Shown: positions 10,593-23,128 of the stretch, one piece after another | Numbering within the stretch: position 1 is the first letter of the stretch | How the letters are laid out: the number at the start of each line of letters is the position of its first letter | Source of the DNA: Rhabditoides inermis | Lineage: Eukaryota > Nematoda > Chromadorea > Rhabditida > Rhabditidae | NCBI GenBank assembly: GCA_963966185.1 | Contig: CAWZYM010000020.1 | Coordinates: 1,020,001-1,084,000, forward strand | Reading direction: 5' to 3' | Length of the DNA stretch: 64,000 bases | The notes under the pieces: model-generated | Database searches by the model: none | Seen by the model: only the letters and a program-made list of their open reading frames with translations | Told to the model about the DNA's origin: nothing | Position numbers and translations under genes: made by a program

Positions 10593-11317
10593 AGAGAGAG
10601 ATGTGACATACCAGTGTACTGTGGGTCTTCTTCCTGTGCAGCAGCAAAGTGCCTAGCAGAGACGGCATGCGCTCTGACAGCTGCAGCGCCTCGATCACGA
10701 AGTTCACCTGAACATGCGAATCTCTCTCTCTCCCTTCTCCCTCCCTCTCTCTCCCTCCCTCTCTCTTTCTCTTTCTCTCTCTCCCTCCCTCTCACCTTGA
10801 TCTTGAGTATCTTGTCTTGGGCCGAGTTTCTGAGATCGGACACGTCTCCGACCGCGAGTGACACCATCAGATTCATGAGAAGGATCACAGTGATAATTTC
10901 GAATGCCAGGATCAGCACCGACGGCACCTGCAAGGCGTTCGTGTAACCGTCGTCAACTCTGGCTCTTGAACAGTATTTCTAGTAAACGATGCATAAAGAA
11001 AACGTTTTAGGTTTTTGCCGTATCATACCCCCCATTCGTATCACATTCGAGTAGACTACACTTTTCCGCACAGGTGATGTATTGGTAGCAGTCTGCCGCG
11101 AAGATAACCCGCAGGGTTTGCCATCCACGGGCGCATTATTGCAAAATAGGCGTGAGTTGTCGTTGGAAAATCGCCGTATACATTGGATCTCTATTACAGA
11201 TTGAGAAGCCGATATCAAAGGTACTTGGACTCACCCACTGTCGCACGCCGAGAATGTCGTTCGCGTCCACTTCTCCGATCATCATGGTTGACGTCTTCGT
11301 CACCGCCTAAAGAAACA

Positions 11318-11376
<59 letters not shown>

Positions 11377-13544
11377 CCCTCTCCCTTTCCTCCCTCTCCT
11401 TTTCCTCCCTCCCACCTGCAGTATGACGAACAGTTTCTGTGCCACCGTTGCATTCGTGTCCCTTCCCATACTCTCCCATGGCTCTATGCCAGAGTCTCGC
11501 ATAATCAGCTGAAAGGCGAAAGAGAACGCGACCAGTGTGGGGATCCAGATCGTCGCAATCTGTAAACAAACATGTAAACAAGTAAACAAATAAACAAGCA
11601 ATCACTCACGTGTCCGAACGATCGCAGGATGCGGACCATCATGAATATGTATATTCCATAGGGGGACTTGCGGAGGATGTAGAGGAAGTTGATATACGCA
11701 GAGATGATAGCCACAATCGGGAGGAACCAGAGAACGATGTTCTGGAAATGGAATCTGGATTATCTTATTGAGGGCGTTCAACGGTATTTCACCAGACGAA
11801 TCTGCCATAGAAATGGCATTTTCAATCTAGGATACTCTGCCAGACTCTGCCTGCTAGGCTTGGAGACTCTCGAGTCACGACGAGCAGTCAATGATATTGC
11901 CTACATACATAAAATTGTACACGGTCGCACCGTCTTTGACTCATCCGCCATCTATAATATCATATCCACATCATCGAGACACTCTCACTGCCACCGAATC
12001 GTACCCTCTTTTGATCCGTCCGTTAGAACACAGACATTCATTCACCGCAAGTTTCGAATATGGAATTCCTTACCATCTAACATTATAGCTATCAGAGACA
12101 CCGGTTCTTTCAAAGAGGAGGTTAGAAAATGCATGATTGAACCATCTCGCATCCGCGCTTCCTGATCGATACGGGTACGGTCTCCCCAGTATATGTAACA
12201 GAGTACATTCATTTCATATACATATGTCTGTTGTATTGTCCCATACGCATTTGTATATGTTTTACCATTCTTTGATTTGATCTTAATCACAAATACGTTG
12301 CACCACTTATTACAGCCACACATTTTTGTCCCCATATGTTTTCTGAATACGCAATGATAAATAATTGAAATTGAAATTGAAATTATGGATTCGCAACAGA
12401 CAAACGAAAATGCTGGCACGCACCTTGACCTCTTCGTGGTAGTCATCGTATTGGAACATACTGGGCAGCCAGACATAGGCGAGGGTAGCCAGGTAGGTGA
12501 GGCCATTGAACGCATACGCAACCACGAACCAGAACGAGATCGACTGAGAGATGCGCGCCTTGATCGTGCCCTTCAGAATCTGAAACATACTTCTTCTCCT
12601 TATCTGCCTCTCTTCCTCTCTCCCTCTTTCTCTCCCTCCCCCTTTTCCTCCTCCCCTTACCATGAACATGGTGAATACTGCTAGAAAGGCAGTGACGGCG
12701 ATGTCTTTGGCGAAGGACGGTGTGAATAGGTGGGAGGAGAGGAGAAGGAGGAAGACGAAGTAGGCGACCAAGTGGAGGGAGTAGAAGAGGGCACAGTCAA
12801 GTAGTCTCTCGTTGACGAAGTGGAGCACCATCGGGTGCCGCACCACACCCCAGTGACCATCCTTCTTCTGAAACAGAAGAACATAATGGTCGACATCCCC
12901 CGTCATTCCCAATGCATCTCATCCCGCTCTCCACTCGCTGAATTTTCGCGTCTCTAATTGAGCGCATCCCAGAGTGGTCATCCCCCCTCTCTCTCTCCTC
13001 TCCCCCTCTCTCTCCTCTCCCCCTCTCTCCCTCTGTCCCCTTTCAAGGATAATGAATCCACGAGAGAGGCGAGTGTTTACTGGACTACACTCCCGTGCCA
13101 ACAGTGAAACAATCAATAAATCGATATGACTTGCCAGTTCTCGGAGGTGCTCCCATGAGATGCACTCCTCGCCAGCCGTCGTCTCGCCTCAAATATTCGA
13201 AATCAACAAAATGAAAACATTTCATCCGATCTGTCAAGGTACGTCCTGAATGCGTACAACATTCAAATGATGCATCGGAAAGTCGATAAAAATATCAATG
13301 TTCACTCACTCCTGTAGTCGAACCGCAGCACGATCTGGTCGGTCTCATCGGAGTGCACTATGCGGGAGCGGCAGTTGTAGAAGGAGAGCGAGTTGCTGCA
13401 AGCAATCACACATTGTTCTATCCATCAGTCCGATACGCACTCGTTTCCGTGCAGGTGATGCGGGGAGGCGGGGATCATGCGGTCGCTCTCCCTCGCCTGC
13501 TCCTCAACCTCCTTCATCTCCAACCCCATGTAGTCCACGCTCAT
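9784..13544 (-). CDS. TRPA-like cation channel, ankyrin repeats not found
   Basis: Exons include 13441..13544, 13310..13397, 12661..12867, 12424..12579, 11610..11741, 11416..11559, 11235..11306 and 10796..10927, all phase-consistent, then smaller exons to a stop at 9784. Pre-S1 RHPMVLHFVNERLLDC leads into S1 (YSLHLVAYFVFLLLL); S2-S3 lie at 12424-12867, S3-S4 in NIVLWFLPIVAIISAY and MMVRILRSF, S5 in IATIWIPTLVAFSFAF, a pore loop with MMIGEVDAND (acidic filter as in TRPA), and S6 LLMNLMVSLAVGDVSDLR, which resembles the TRPA1 NLLIGLAVGDI signature. The C-terminal tail ends GLEWSGYLEL. TRPA channels normally have some 14 or more ankyrin repeats before S1; nothing like them is visible up to the next gene. 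Start at 13544 is provisional. Expected to be a plasma-membrane non-selective cation channel in sensory cells. Confidence 0.8.
11318..11368. repeat. (CT)n microsatellite in channel intron
   Basis: Near-pure CT run, polypurine on the coding strand of the channel gene. One of more than thirty such tracts in the window. Confidence 0.95.
11757..12385 (+). mobile_element. 5'-truncated non-LTR retrotransposon (LINE) 3' fragment
   Basis: Encodes about 135 residues of the C-terminal end of a reverse-transcriptase ORF: YLIEGVQRYFTRRI, LGYSARLCLLGLETLESRR, ...HKIVHG..., FIHRKFRIWNSLPSNI, stop at 12165. These match the thumb/C-terminal signature shared by CR1/Jockey/RTE-like LINEs. After about 200 bases of 3' UTR it ends in an (ATTGAA)n tail at 12363-12384. 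Antisense to the host channel gene, wholly inside the 682-base intron between exons 11610..11741 and 12424..12579. The RT catalytic core is absent, so it cannot move on its own. Confidence 0.85.
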
Positions 13545-14245
13545 ACAATTGAGCAGCTGAAATCATGTACACTTATAACGTGGAAAGACCGTGATTATTG
13601 ACACGGAAATCGTTAGTGATTGCAATTCATGAACCATGCGACAAGTGAATAAAAAGGTGGAAAGATATTATTTGCAGCTGGTCAGCCCTGAATCGGACAG
13701 ACCGGACCAGTTATGAGTAATCTGATCAATAGAAGAGTGGAATGAGGTGCGCACAGGGGCCATGTATCGTGTCGCCTCTGTTATGTGTGCATTTGCGCCC
13801 TCCCTCTCTCATCTCTCTCTCTCACCCCCCCCCCCCCCTCTTTTGATTGGCCATCTGTGGACACAACAGTACGCGCATTTCATGCAACATTTCACAGATC
13901 GCAGTGCAATTGCAACAATCGATACGCGAGGCAGACAATCGATGCGGCACAGCGACTACTGCCAAGGGATAAACGGATATTGTTTCAGAGTTGCACCACG
14001 TTGAAATTGAATCAAAGGAATCGGAGAAGGCCAATTGGAGAAGGCGGAGCAGGAGAAGGAGAAGAGACACGAATCAATGGTCGGAGGACGGTCGACGCAC
14101 GAAATTCGAGACACCTCTACTACTATTTGCCCACATTCACACTTCACACCTCGCATAACAGAGAGCGGAGAGGTGGAATATCACACAGCTGGAATCACCG
14201 ATCCAACATGCCAATTTCACCAAAATCAATACATCAAAACATAGG

Positions 14246-14288
<43 letters not shown>

Positions 14289-15738
14289 AGTGAAATGGTG
14301 TGCTCATAGTGAATGCATGAGGGGACTCATCTCCACGCGCATTCTCTCACTGGAGGGTCTCCCGCTTCTATCCCCATAAGCCAAAGAGGACGCAGGATTA
14401 GAATTAGAAGCATGAGAGAGAATATGGCTTCACTTTGACGATTGCTATCATTGTCTCAATCAATTTATAGCACTATGTTTCGTAATATTCAATTAGAGAT
14501 TAGGTTATAGGTATCGCTTATCACACTGAAAAACTGCGAAATTTTGTGGAATTTTTTTGTTGTTGGAATAAGCAATCTTGCAAAACTATACTGATTGATG
14601 AGGTGAGACGAGAGTGATAGTTGTACGAGCGAGGGAAGGGGACTACTGGACACTAGGCACACACACTACTGCAGCGGACGAGAGAGAATAAGGTTTCACT
14701 TTGCAGATTGTTATCATTCTCTCATTTTTTTTATATTTCGTAACAAGAATATTAGGTTATGGGTTAGGTTGTCTCTTATCACCATCAAAGCTAGAGCATT
14801 GAAAAATTGCGCAATGTCCAAACATTGGAAAATGTGAGAGCATTAGCTGATATTGATACGTAAGTAGGCGAGGCGATAGTGATAGTGGTACGCGTACGAG
14901 TGAATAAATTGGACACTACCGGACACTGGACACACTACTGCAGCTGGTTGTTGTAATACACTCGGCCATCCATCCTCATTCCACACCCATCAATAGGAGG
15001 AAAAAGAGGGTATATGAACGGTAGTCATAGGCAATAATGGCTCGGAAGCCGGGATGACAGAGAAGGAAAATGGATTGCGAGCCTCCCTTCTAGTACTCCC
15101 GCTGTCGCTGTGTATTAGACAGGGCAAATGAGAATCCGCCCGCTCTCGCCCTCGAGAGAGCGCAGACATGCAGACAGCCGGCGAAACAGCTGATCGGAGG
15201 AGTGAAAAAGGGGAGTGAGCGCCACTACTACATACACTGAGCTGGTAATGTGTAATGATTCATGAATATTCATAGTGAGCGGCGAGATAATCATAGGTGT
15301 GGTGGATTGCGGGTCGTATATCAGATTCAATGGTCCGCTAGGTGCCCGCATTCTCCTTCCCCCTCTCATTCAACAGTGTGACAGCCGCGCACAATAAAAT
15401 ACCCACTAACAACCAATTCGCTATCTGAGATGGGCACAGATGGCCCGAGGCACACACAATCCATCTCAGACATGTCTTTATGTGATAACGTAATGAAAAA
15501 CACCTTCAACAGAGAGTTCAGAGTTCAGAGATTTATCCGGAATCGTTATAGCTGTACATGACATCGCAATGACAACAATATGAATGGAAGCATGCAGTAG
15601 GGCCAAGATCTTGATAGGCTAACGCCGGGGGGAAAACTATTCACAGGTAACTGGACAACTATAACTCGATAACAGAAAAAAACTGTGTGCAAATGGTACA
15701 GTAAATCGAAGAGTTTGACGAAACATCAGAGGCTGTCA
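13545..15738. other. intergenic, no gene supported
   Basis: Searched for ankyrin-repeat exons belonging to the channel gene and saw none. Holds a (GA)n run at 14248-14285 and the tandem duplication at 14414-14947. ORFs are short and unstructured. Confidence 0.6.
14414..14947. repeat. diverged tandem duplication, two about 266-bp copies
   Basis: Copy 1 (14414-14679) and copy 2 (14680-14947) share in order gagagaat-agg/tggyttcactttg, gatagtgat-type segments, ttaggttatrggt, a gaaaaa(c/t)tgcg block, and end in tggacac...cacactactgcag. About three-quarters similar by eye. Non-coding. Confidence 0.7.
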
Positions 15739-17723
15739 TCATCGGAGAATTCTTAAAGGAAAAATTAGATCCAAGCAGTGTTCTCGAGATGGCTTGATAC
15801 CGGGTTGGTGGAGGTGCGCTCCTTCCGCGCCCGCAACAAACTCGTCGAACGACGGCAGCTCACAATCCAACAACGCCTACAATTGAAAGAGTTTGCATTA
15901 TGTAGTATTTGGAAGATACAGGCCAACTTCAGAAAGCCCGGAGTTATACACTGACCTCGTCGTGATTCCCCTCCGCCCTCGGCGTCACCCTCTCCGCCTG
16001 CTCTTCGTCGAGGCACACAATGGATGGCAGGGTGAAGTGCTTCTCCTCCCTCTCCCACTCGCGTTCCCGCGACGCGAACAATGCACTGCGTATTGCCGGC
16101 TCGGGCGACGGAGGCTGACTGCAATGTCGATGGTGAAATCCATAGTACCCTTTCTGATAGACACATTTCTATACTTCCTCACCCGTACTTGTCGATTCTG
16201 TCGACCAGCTGGTAGATGGTCGCCTCGGGGCGGGCGTGCGCGCGTCTAGCAGCCGACTGCCGCTGCGCACTCGCGATGAACGGGGCGAAGCTCATCCAAA
16301 CACAGACACACCATTATACCAAATACCGAGAACCTGTGTGGTGACGTTTCGATTCCTTTCCAACCCACCTTCATGCACTGCTGCTTGAAGATGCTGGCCG
16401 CTGACTGTTTCTTCTGTAGGTGCGAAGGTACGGTGCGAGAGCAGGATGGCAGCTAGAAAATGACGTCACTTCACCATGCATAACACTTACCATGGGACTT
16501 CCCAGTTCGCCCTTCTTTACGGTGATAGTCTTGGATGGATACGATGGATACGATGTCTCGCTGATAGGGAGAGAGATACAGGAGGGAGCGTCCTCCTCTG
16601 GTGCTTCCTCCGCTTCCTGACCCACCACTCCATCCACAATCGCGTCCATTGCTTTCGCAACGGCCTCGGTCATGTCCTGAATGAGAGACATGATTACATC
16701 GAAAAAGAAAATCATACCTTCTCAGCTTTCTTCGAAGCGCGCCGCGCGGCATAAGACATTCTTTGCAACTTGTGCATTGCGTCCATTTTCTGTAACATTC
16801 ATTGACAGTCAACACCAATGGATAACCCCACCTCGCGAGGAGTCATGAACACGCCCTTGTACATCACCAGACCATCCTGCTTCACAACTGTGTTCAGCAT
16901 TCCCTTCAAAACAGCTCGAACAGCATCATTGATCTCCTGCAAGGCATGGAAGAGTCAGAGTGAAAAGAGACAGCCCACCTTGTCAGCCAGTTTGGAAGCG
17001 CACAGTCGACTATTTTGACTCTTTGCTTCCATTTTCTGAAGCTAGTATCAATAACCATGACCCATCGGTCGGGCACCAGCTACCTCGAGTCGAGTCGTGA
17101 GTTGTCCTCTGAACATGTCTCCTTCCAGCGCCCGCCTTTTCTGTCGTTCATTACGTTTTCGCTCGCGTTCACGTTCCACTTTCTAGAAATATTGTGCATG
17201 TGAAAAAACGATAGTAAGTACCGACCTGTTGTGGTGTGATGTACTGTCCCCTGTAGAACACGAGTCCGGCGGCGAGTGCCTCCGCCCGCACCCGACTTGC
17301 CTCACTCTTCTCGTACGTCGCCTTCTGATAATTTAATCTGCGACAATTTCTTCAAAATATGCTACGAAAAGAATTTGATCTGCCGGGTCAATGTGCCTGT
17401 CTGGGTGTGAATCGCTATGGGTCGGCAGTCGGCACACCTACACAGTTGTGGTCATCCTCGCCTCGCCTCGGCATCAAGGAAAAAATGTTCAGCTTTAAAT
17501 CGAAAATTCCAATACATCAAAAGAGTCCGAAGTCCGAACGTTTGCTTCTCTGACTTCCAGAAGGAGAAGCGACTCCGGCTGGTAGGATAATAAAAACATT
17601 TTACAACAACCATCTGACCTGCCGGCGGGTCATCCATTTTCCATTGAAGGGAACGTACTCGTCATTTTCTCCTATGATTATTCGAAAGGGATGTAGAACT
17701 AACGGACGGTGGCGCAGCTTCAT
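15739..17723 (-). CDS. unrecognised protein with exon-coordinated internal repeats
   Basis: Start ATG at 17723 (MKLRH...) follows TTTTGTAG, a possible trans-splice acceptor. At least four exons end in variants of one motif, each at a phase-0 junction: YVPFNGKWMTRRQ, GLVFYRGQYITPQQ, DMFRGQLTTRLE and GLVMYKGVFMTPRE, i.e. h-[Y/F]-x-G-x-[W/Y/F]-h-T-x-x-[Q/E], and the following exons start with K. Between motifs are Arg/Lys/Ala-rich helices ([40 protein letters not shown]). The C-terminal third becomes acidic and Ser/Pro-rich (EAEEAPEEDAPS; REREWEREEKHFTLPS) and ends IFPLRILR. The junction around 16283 needs a donor at CA|GTGCAT or a separate start, so the C-terminal part could be a second gene. 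I do not recognise the family. Divergent from msh-5 with 208 bases between starts. Confidence 0.6.
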
Positions 17724-17931
17724 CTACAAAATTACGAATCAATTAATGCAGGCACTTAAAAATACACACGCTAAAAATTGAATTACAAACATTTTCAAAA
17801 CTTGTGCAGATGTTGCAGAAACATACACGACTTCGTTACACTACACTACAATATTTTAAAATTTTCGGAAATTTTTGTATCATTTTTTTTGTGTTTTTTG
17901 TATTATTTTTGTATCAAATACTATTGCAGAT
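17724..17931. promoter_or_regulatory. divergent promoter between msh-5 and the repeat-protein gene
   Basis: Only 208 bases separate the two start codons on opposite strands, so regulatory elements must be shared or overlapping. AT-rich, with a long T run; no TATA box stands out. The msh-5 ATG is preceded by TATTGCAG, a possible trans-splice acceptor. Confidence 0.5.
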
Positions 17932-20900
17932 ATGGCTTCTACATCTCGCTGCACAACTCGCGAAGATGAGACCAAGGAGGAGGAAGATCCGGACCCGCTG
18001 CCACCCGTCCAAACGCCAGTTCTCATTGCCCTCAGCTACAGGTAACAACACCCGTTACTGTTTTTATGTCAAATGCTTGCAGTGGCGCTCGTCTGGGAGC
18101 GGCCGTGTACAACCTGTCGCAGAAGGCGCTGCTCCTCATGTCCGACACACTCGAGGATAGCGACTTCGGGCTCGTCAAGTCGTGTGAGTACTGGCGAAAC
18201 TGTTTTGGGCGAGGTCAGACTCGATTATGTATCAAAAACCTTTATGATATGTATCAAAAAGCTTTATGCGCGTTCTGATGAGATCTTTTCGAGATTCTTT
18301 CTTGGGATCTTTCTGAGGGTCTTTTACCAGCAAAAGTTGAGTCTGACCTCTACTTTAATATTAAACGCGACTCGTCCAGTGCTGGAGCAGTGCGGCGGGA
18401 CAATGATCGTGCTGTCGAAGTCGCAGGACGTGGCCCTGCAGCGGCTCATCGCCCAGCACTGCGGCGTCAAGCTAGCCTACGAGGACTACGGAGACCAACC
18501 AGCCGTGCGTACTTTTTCGTTGTATTTTACGCAGGCTTTTTTCTTCATGATATAATACAGAACAATGGCACGATGGCGAGCGGCGCGGTGTCGGCGTCGT
18601 CGACGAAGGATGAGCCGGCGGAGGGGCAGGGCGAGGAGATGGAGGATGTGGACGACGAGGAGGAGGAGGAGGAGGAGGAGGGCTGCGAGATGCACATCAT
18701 GAGCAGCGCCGCGTTCAGTGAGTGGTCTTTGGGGTTGTTGAGTTGCGTGTTGGCAGAGCTGGAGAACGCGAAGAAGCGCCTAGCGGAGCTGTTCGGAGAG
18801 AACTCGCTGAGCGAGACCGAGTTCGACATCACCCTCCAGATGCGAGTCGACACACGCAACACCAACATGGTCAGTCAATCAGATCAAGCGTTCTGTGAAA
18901 CCGATCCATTTGATTCAACGAATGGGCATTTTCTAGATTCGAGCTGCGGGCGCGCTGCTGCGCTACATGGACTCTATGCGCACGGGGGTGGAGCACGAGG
19001 CTCTCAACGTGCGCACGCCCATCACTCGCGTCAAGACGATCACGGTGGAGAAGATCGTGGAGATGGACGCGTCCACCCGCCGCGCACTCGACATATTCTG
19101 CGTCGGCAAGAAGACCGACTGCGGCTGGCGAGCCGTCGTCAACGGATCGGCCATAGATAGGGTGAGAGAGAGAGGGAAGGCTTATTGTGGCTACTTGCAG
19201 ATCAGTCTGTTCGGCATCTGCAACCGCTGCAAGTCGCCAGCCGGCACGAGTATGCTGCGGTGAGCGGCGGATGACGCGTACTTTGGTGACGATGTGATTG
19301 TCTAGGAAGTGGTTCGCCCGTCCGACGCAGTGTCTGACGGTGTTGAAGCAGCGCCAGCGCGCCGTGTCCTTCTTCTCCCAGGAGGCGAACCTCGACGTCA
19401 CCGGCGCACTGCTCCGCCACCTGCCCTCTGTCAAAAACATCAAGGTGCCGCTCTCATCTCTCTGTCTCTTTCTGTCTCTTTCTCTCTCTCTCTCTGTCTC
19501 ATTTATTATGTAAATTCTTTTTCAGTCGGTGCTGCTCCGTATGCGTGGCGGCTGCAAGGTGGCCGACTGGCGCGCCATCTATGAGGTCACTCTATTGTTT
19601 TCTATTCGTCGTATTACAAATGATATTCAGTCGACGGTGGCGACTACGATGGTGGGTCGCATCCTTCGCACCAAGCAGGTGCGGCTGTCGATGCTCGCAG
19701 AGCAAGCGCCGCACGCATTCAACCCAGACATTGAACAGCTCGTCGACGTGATCGGCAAGATGGTGAGCGGGGAATCGGTATCGATTGATTGTGTCAGATG
19801 TTCAGATCGACTTTGAGAAGTCGCACGACGAGCAGCGCATCGTGATCCAAGCCGGCATGGACCCAGTTCTGGATGAGAGTGGGTGGAGGGGGAGTAGGGC
19901 ATAGAGGACACGCGTGTTATAGAATAGTTCATTCATAAGTGGTTATTATGACATATACGCACAAATCGAGCAATGAAATAGTACAGCTATGGTTTGGAAC
20001 TGTTCATAATTGATTCGGTTTGAGGGGCTTCACTTTTGCAGAGCGGTACCAGCTCTCGCTCCTGCCGTCCGTGCTGACTGAGACGGCGCGAGCGGAGCAG
20101 CGCCGGCTGCGCGCCCCCGCCTGCTCCGCCTCCTACATGCCCATGATTGGCTTCATCCTCGCCCTCCCGCCCACATACCCCGTCGACCGAAACCCCGAGT
20201 CAGTACCTGCCAGCTTTATGTGTGCATGTGTGTTTGAGGAACGTGCAGGCTGGAGGTGTTGTTCCGCACGGCGCACAACGTGCAGGTGCGTACGGACATG
20301 ACGCGGGACATGGACGCGCGGATCGGCGACATCCGGTTGGAGGTGCACGACCGGGAGACGACGATCGGCATGCGGCTGCAGAGGATGGTGCTGCGCCACG
20401 CGGACATGCTCATGCACAGCGTGCGCGCCGCAGCCATGATTGGTGAGTGGAGAAGAAGGACATGTGCACTGTAGGTGTCTTCTGAAGCATGTATGATTTC
20501 GATTGGAAGCAGTTCGAAATGTTCAGGAGTATTCATATTAATGCTTGAATATGATTCACTAGCGTTCTGGGGCCGATTCGAAAGTCGGTTTTTGTGGCAT
20601 TTTCTGTTTTGATGTTATTCGGGAGTGATTTGAAGAGACTGACCGCAATTTGTGCAGACGCGGCCATCTCTCTGGCTGTGACCGCGCGCCAGTTCGAGTG
20701 GAGCTGTCCCGAGCTCGTCGAGCAACCCGTCCTCGAGCTGGTACACGTGAGTGCCCCTGCCACCCTCCCTCCCTTTCCACCTCAATGTTCAGGTGAACCA
20801 CCCGCTGGCCAAGCTGCGCATGCAGCGCTCCGACCGGCGATTCGTATGCAACGATATCATGTGAGTGGGAGAAAGGGTAATTAATTATGTTGTGTCGAAG

Positions 20901-22111
20901 CATGAGTCATTCTTTACTGTGACCCTTGCATGTTGAGGTCGGGCGGCACGACGTCCAAGGCCAAGATCTTCACCGGTCCGAACGCGTGCGGCAAGAGCTG
21001 CTACCTGAAGATGGCGAGTCTCTCTCTCACTCCCTCTTCCCCCCCCTCTCTCTCTCTCCTCATTCCTCCTCATTCGCAGGTAGGAGTGTCGGTGTTCCTG
21101 GCGCACGTGGGTTCGTTCGTGCCGGCGAGTCGCGCGCGAATAGGAGTCGTCGACCGCATCCTCACCCGAATGCACACACTCGACGCCATCTGCGACGGAA
21201 TGAGCACCTTCGCCACCGACCTCAACCAGGTTGAGAGCAGATACTAATAAGTTGCTGGGCCCCATATTCTGATCGTATCGACTGTTCACTCCTTGGAGTG
21301 CGGTATCCGCGATACATGCCAGAACGTGGGCATATATGATTGCAGGTGGCGACGGCGCTGCGCCGCAGCAGCCGCCACTCGCTGGTCATCGTCGACGAGT
21401 TCGGCAAGGGAACCATGACGGTGAGAGGAGGAGAGGAGAGGGGACGGTGCAGCACGTGCTTGCAGGAGGTGGGTCTGTCGCTGCTCGCCTCGTCCCTCAA
21501 CCACTGGCTGTCGATGGGCGTCGACTGCCCGCACCTCTTCCTCTCCACCCACTTCCACGCGCTCTGCCAGCTCCTCCGCGACCCACACCACCTCCTATCC
21601 TATCATGTAGGTATAGGGTCTCTCTCACACACACCACTCTCCTTGTAGACGTTCTCGGCGACTATGACGGGGGACCGTCTGGACTTCAAGTTCCGTCTGA
21701 TCCGGGGCGGAGTGCAGTGCAGCTACGCAGCCAACACGGCCCTCGCCGCCGGAGTGCCCAAGCCCGTCGTCCAGCGCGCCACAGAGGTGAGCGGGCGGGG
21801 CCTGAGTGGGCGGGTGTGCATATATGATGCAGGTATACCACCACCTGCTGCCGGGGCACTCGCTGTGCGACCTGAAGATGGAGATGGACGAGCGGGAGGA
21901 GAAGAAGATGCTGGCCATGTTCGACACGGTCGCCGACCAGTTCATAAAGTGGGGGAGGGGGGAGACGGAGGGAAAGATGGTCTCTTTCTAGCTGCAACTT
22001 TCGGGACATGGACGAGCTGGAGCAGCTGATCGGAGCCATCCTGCAAGTGTACGACGCGCCCGCGCAGGAGTACAGCGACGACGACGAGGAGAGGATGAGT
22101 CAGGTGGGAGG

Positions 22112-22157
<46 letters not shown>

Positions 22158-23079
22158 AGGAGCTGGACGCGACGCAGCTGCGCGATCCGATCGAGGACGG
22201 CATCGAGTCTGTGGTGGATGGGAACGGGGTGGATGGAGAGGGAGGATGGGTGGAGGAGCCGCCGAGGAGGGAGCAGGAGGAGGAGGAGGAGGAGCTGATC
22301 GAGGAGGTGAAGGAGGAAAACGACAGCGTGCTGGTCGTGGAGCAGCAGCCTGTGGGAGACGTGACCATGTACCACGCTCCGGAGGAGGAGGAGGAGAAGG
22401 AGGAGGAGGAGGAGGAGGAGGGAGAAGGGGTGCCGGAGAAGAGGCCTCGACTCGATGGAGGCGAGGCAGACACTGTGCCGACTGAACAGAGCCCGGCTGG
22501 CGAAACACAGACAACTGGTGAGTTAGTAGTTTTTTGTTTGGTTCAGCCTCTTTAACTGTTATCTGAATCAAAGTTTAGGAAAAAGCAAAAAAGAGTTTCG
22601 TTTTTGTAGATAACCGGTAAACCGTGAAATTGGACCGACTCTAATGAAAGATGTTGAGTAGCGGGTGCGGTGGTTGACACTTCGGTGACGCCTCGCGAAG
22701 AAGTGGAGTTGATGGAGAAGGAGAAGGAGCAGGAGCAGGAGCAGGAGCATACTCCAATGGAACAGACCACTCCATTCGACCGCAGGCTGCGAGGATCCAA
22801 GGACAGGAGCGGCAGTGGCAGCGGCAGCGGACATATGCTGGTCAGTGCATTTGACATGCGTGTACTGACGACCCCAGTTATCACAATGTCCGACACACAC
22901 GTGTTGTTGCAGAGCGAGTCGTCGCTGCTGCGTCGCTTCTCGATGAGCATCTCCTCGGATGCACTCATCCCCTCCCGATACGGACTCTCCAAGAAGAACG
23001 CCTCCTCCCTCTCCGTCAGCTTCTCCAGCATGGCTGACGTCACACTCGTCGAGCAGATGCGCAGAGAGTGGGTATCCCC

Positions 23080-23128
<49 letters not shown>

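Noticed and set aside
9900..11370. Regular CT/GA arrays considered as CRISPR-like repeats
   Set aside because: Simple dinucleotide runs without distinct spacers, in introns of a eukaryotic genome.
11689..11756. First 24 residues of the LINE-fragment ORF
   Set aside because: They are the antisense of the channel exon, not part of the retrotransposon.
21942..22571. 209-residue minus-strand Pro/Ser ORF
   Set aside because: Reverse complement of the acidic msh-5 tail and a GA microsatellite.
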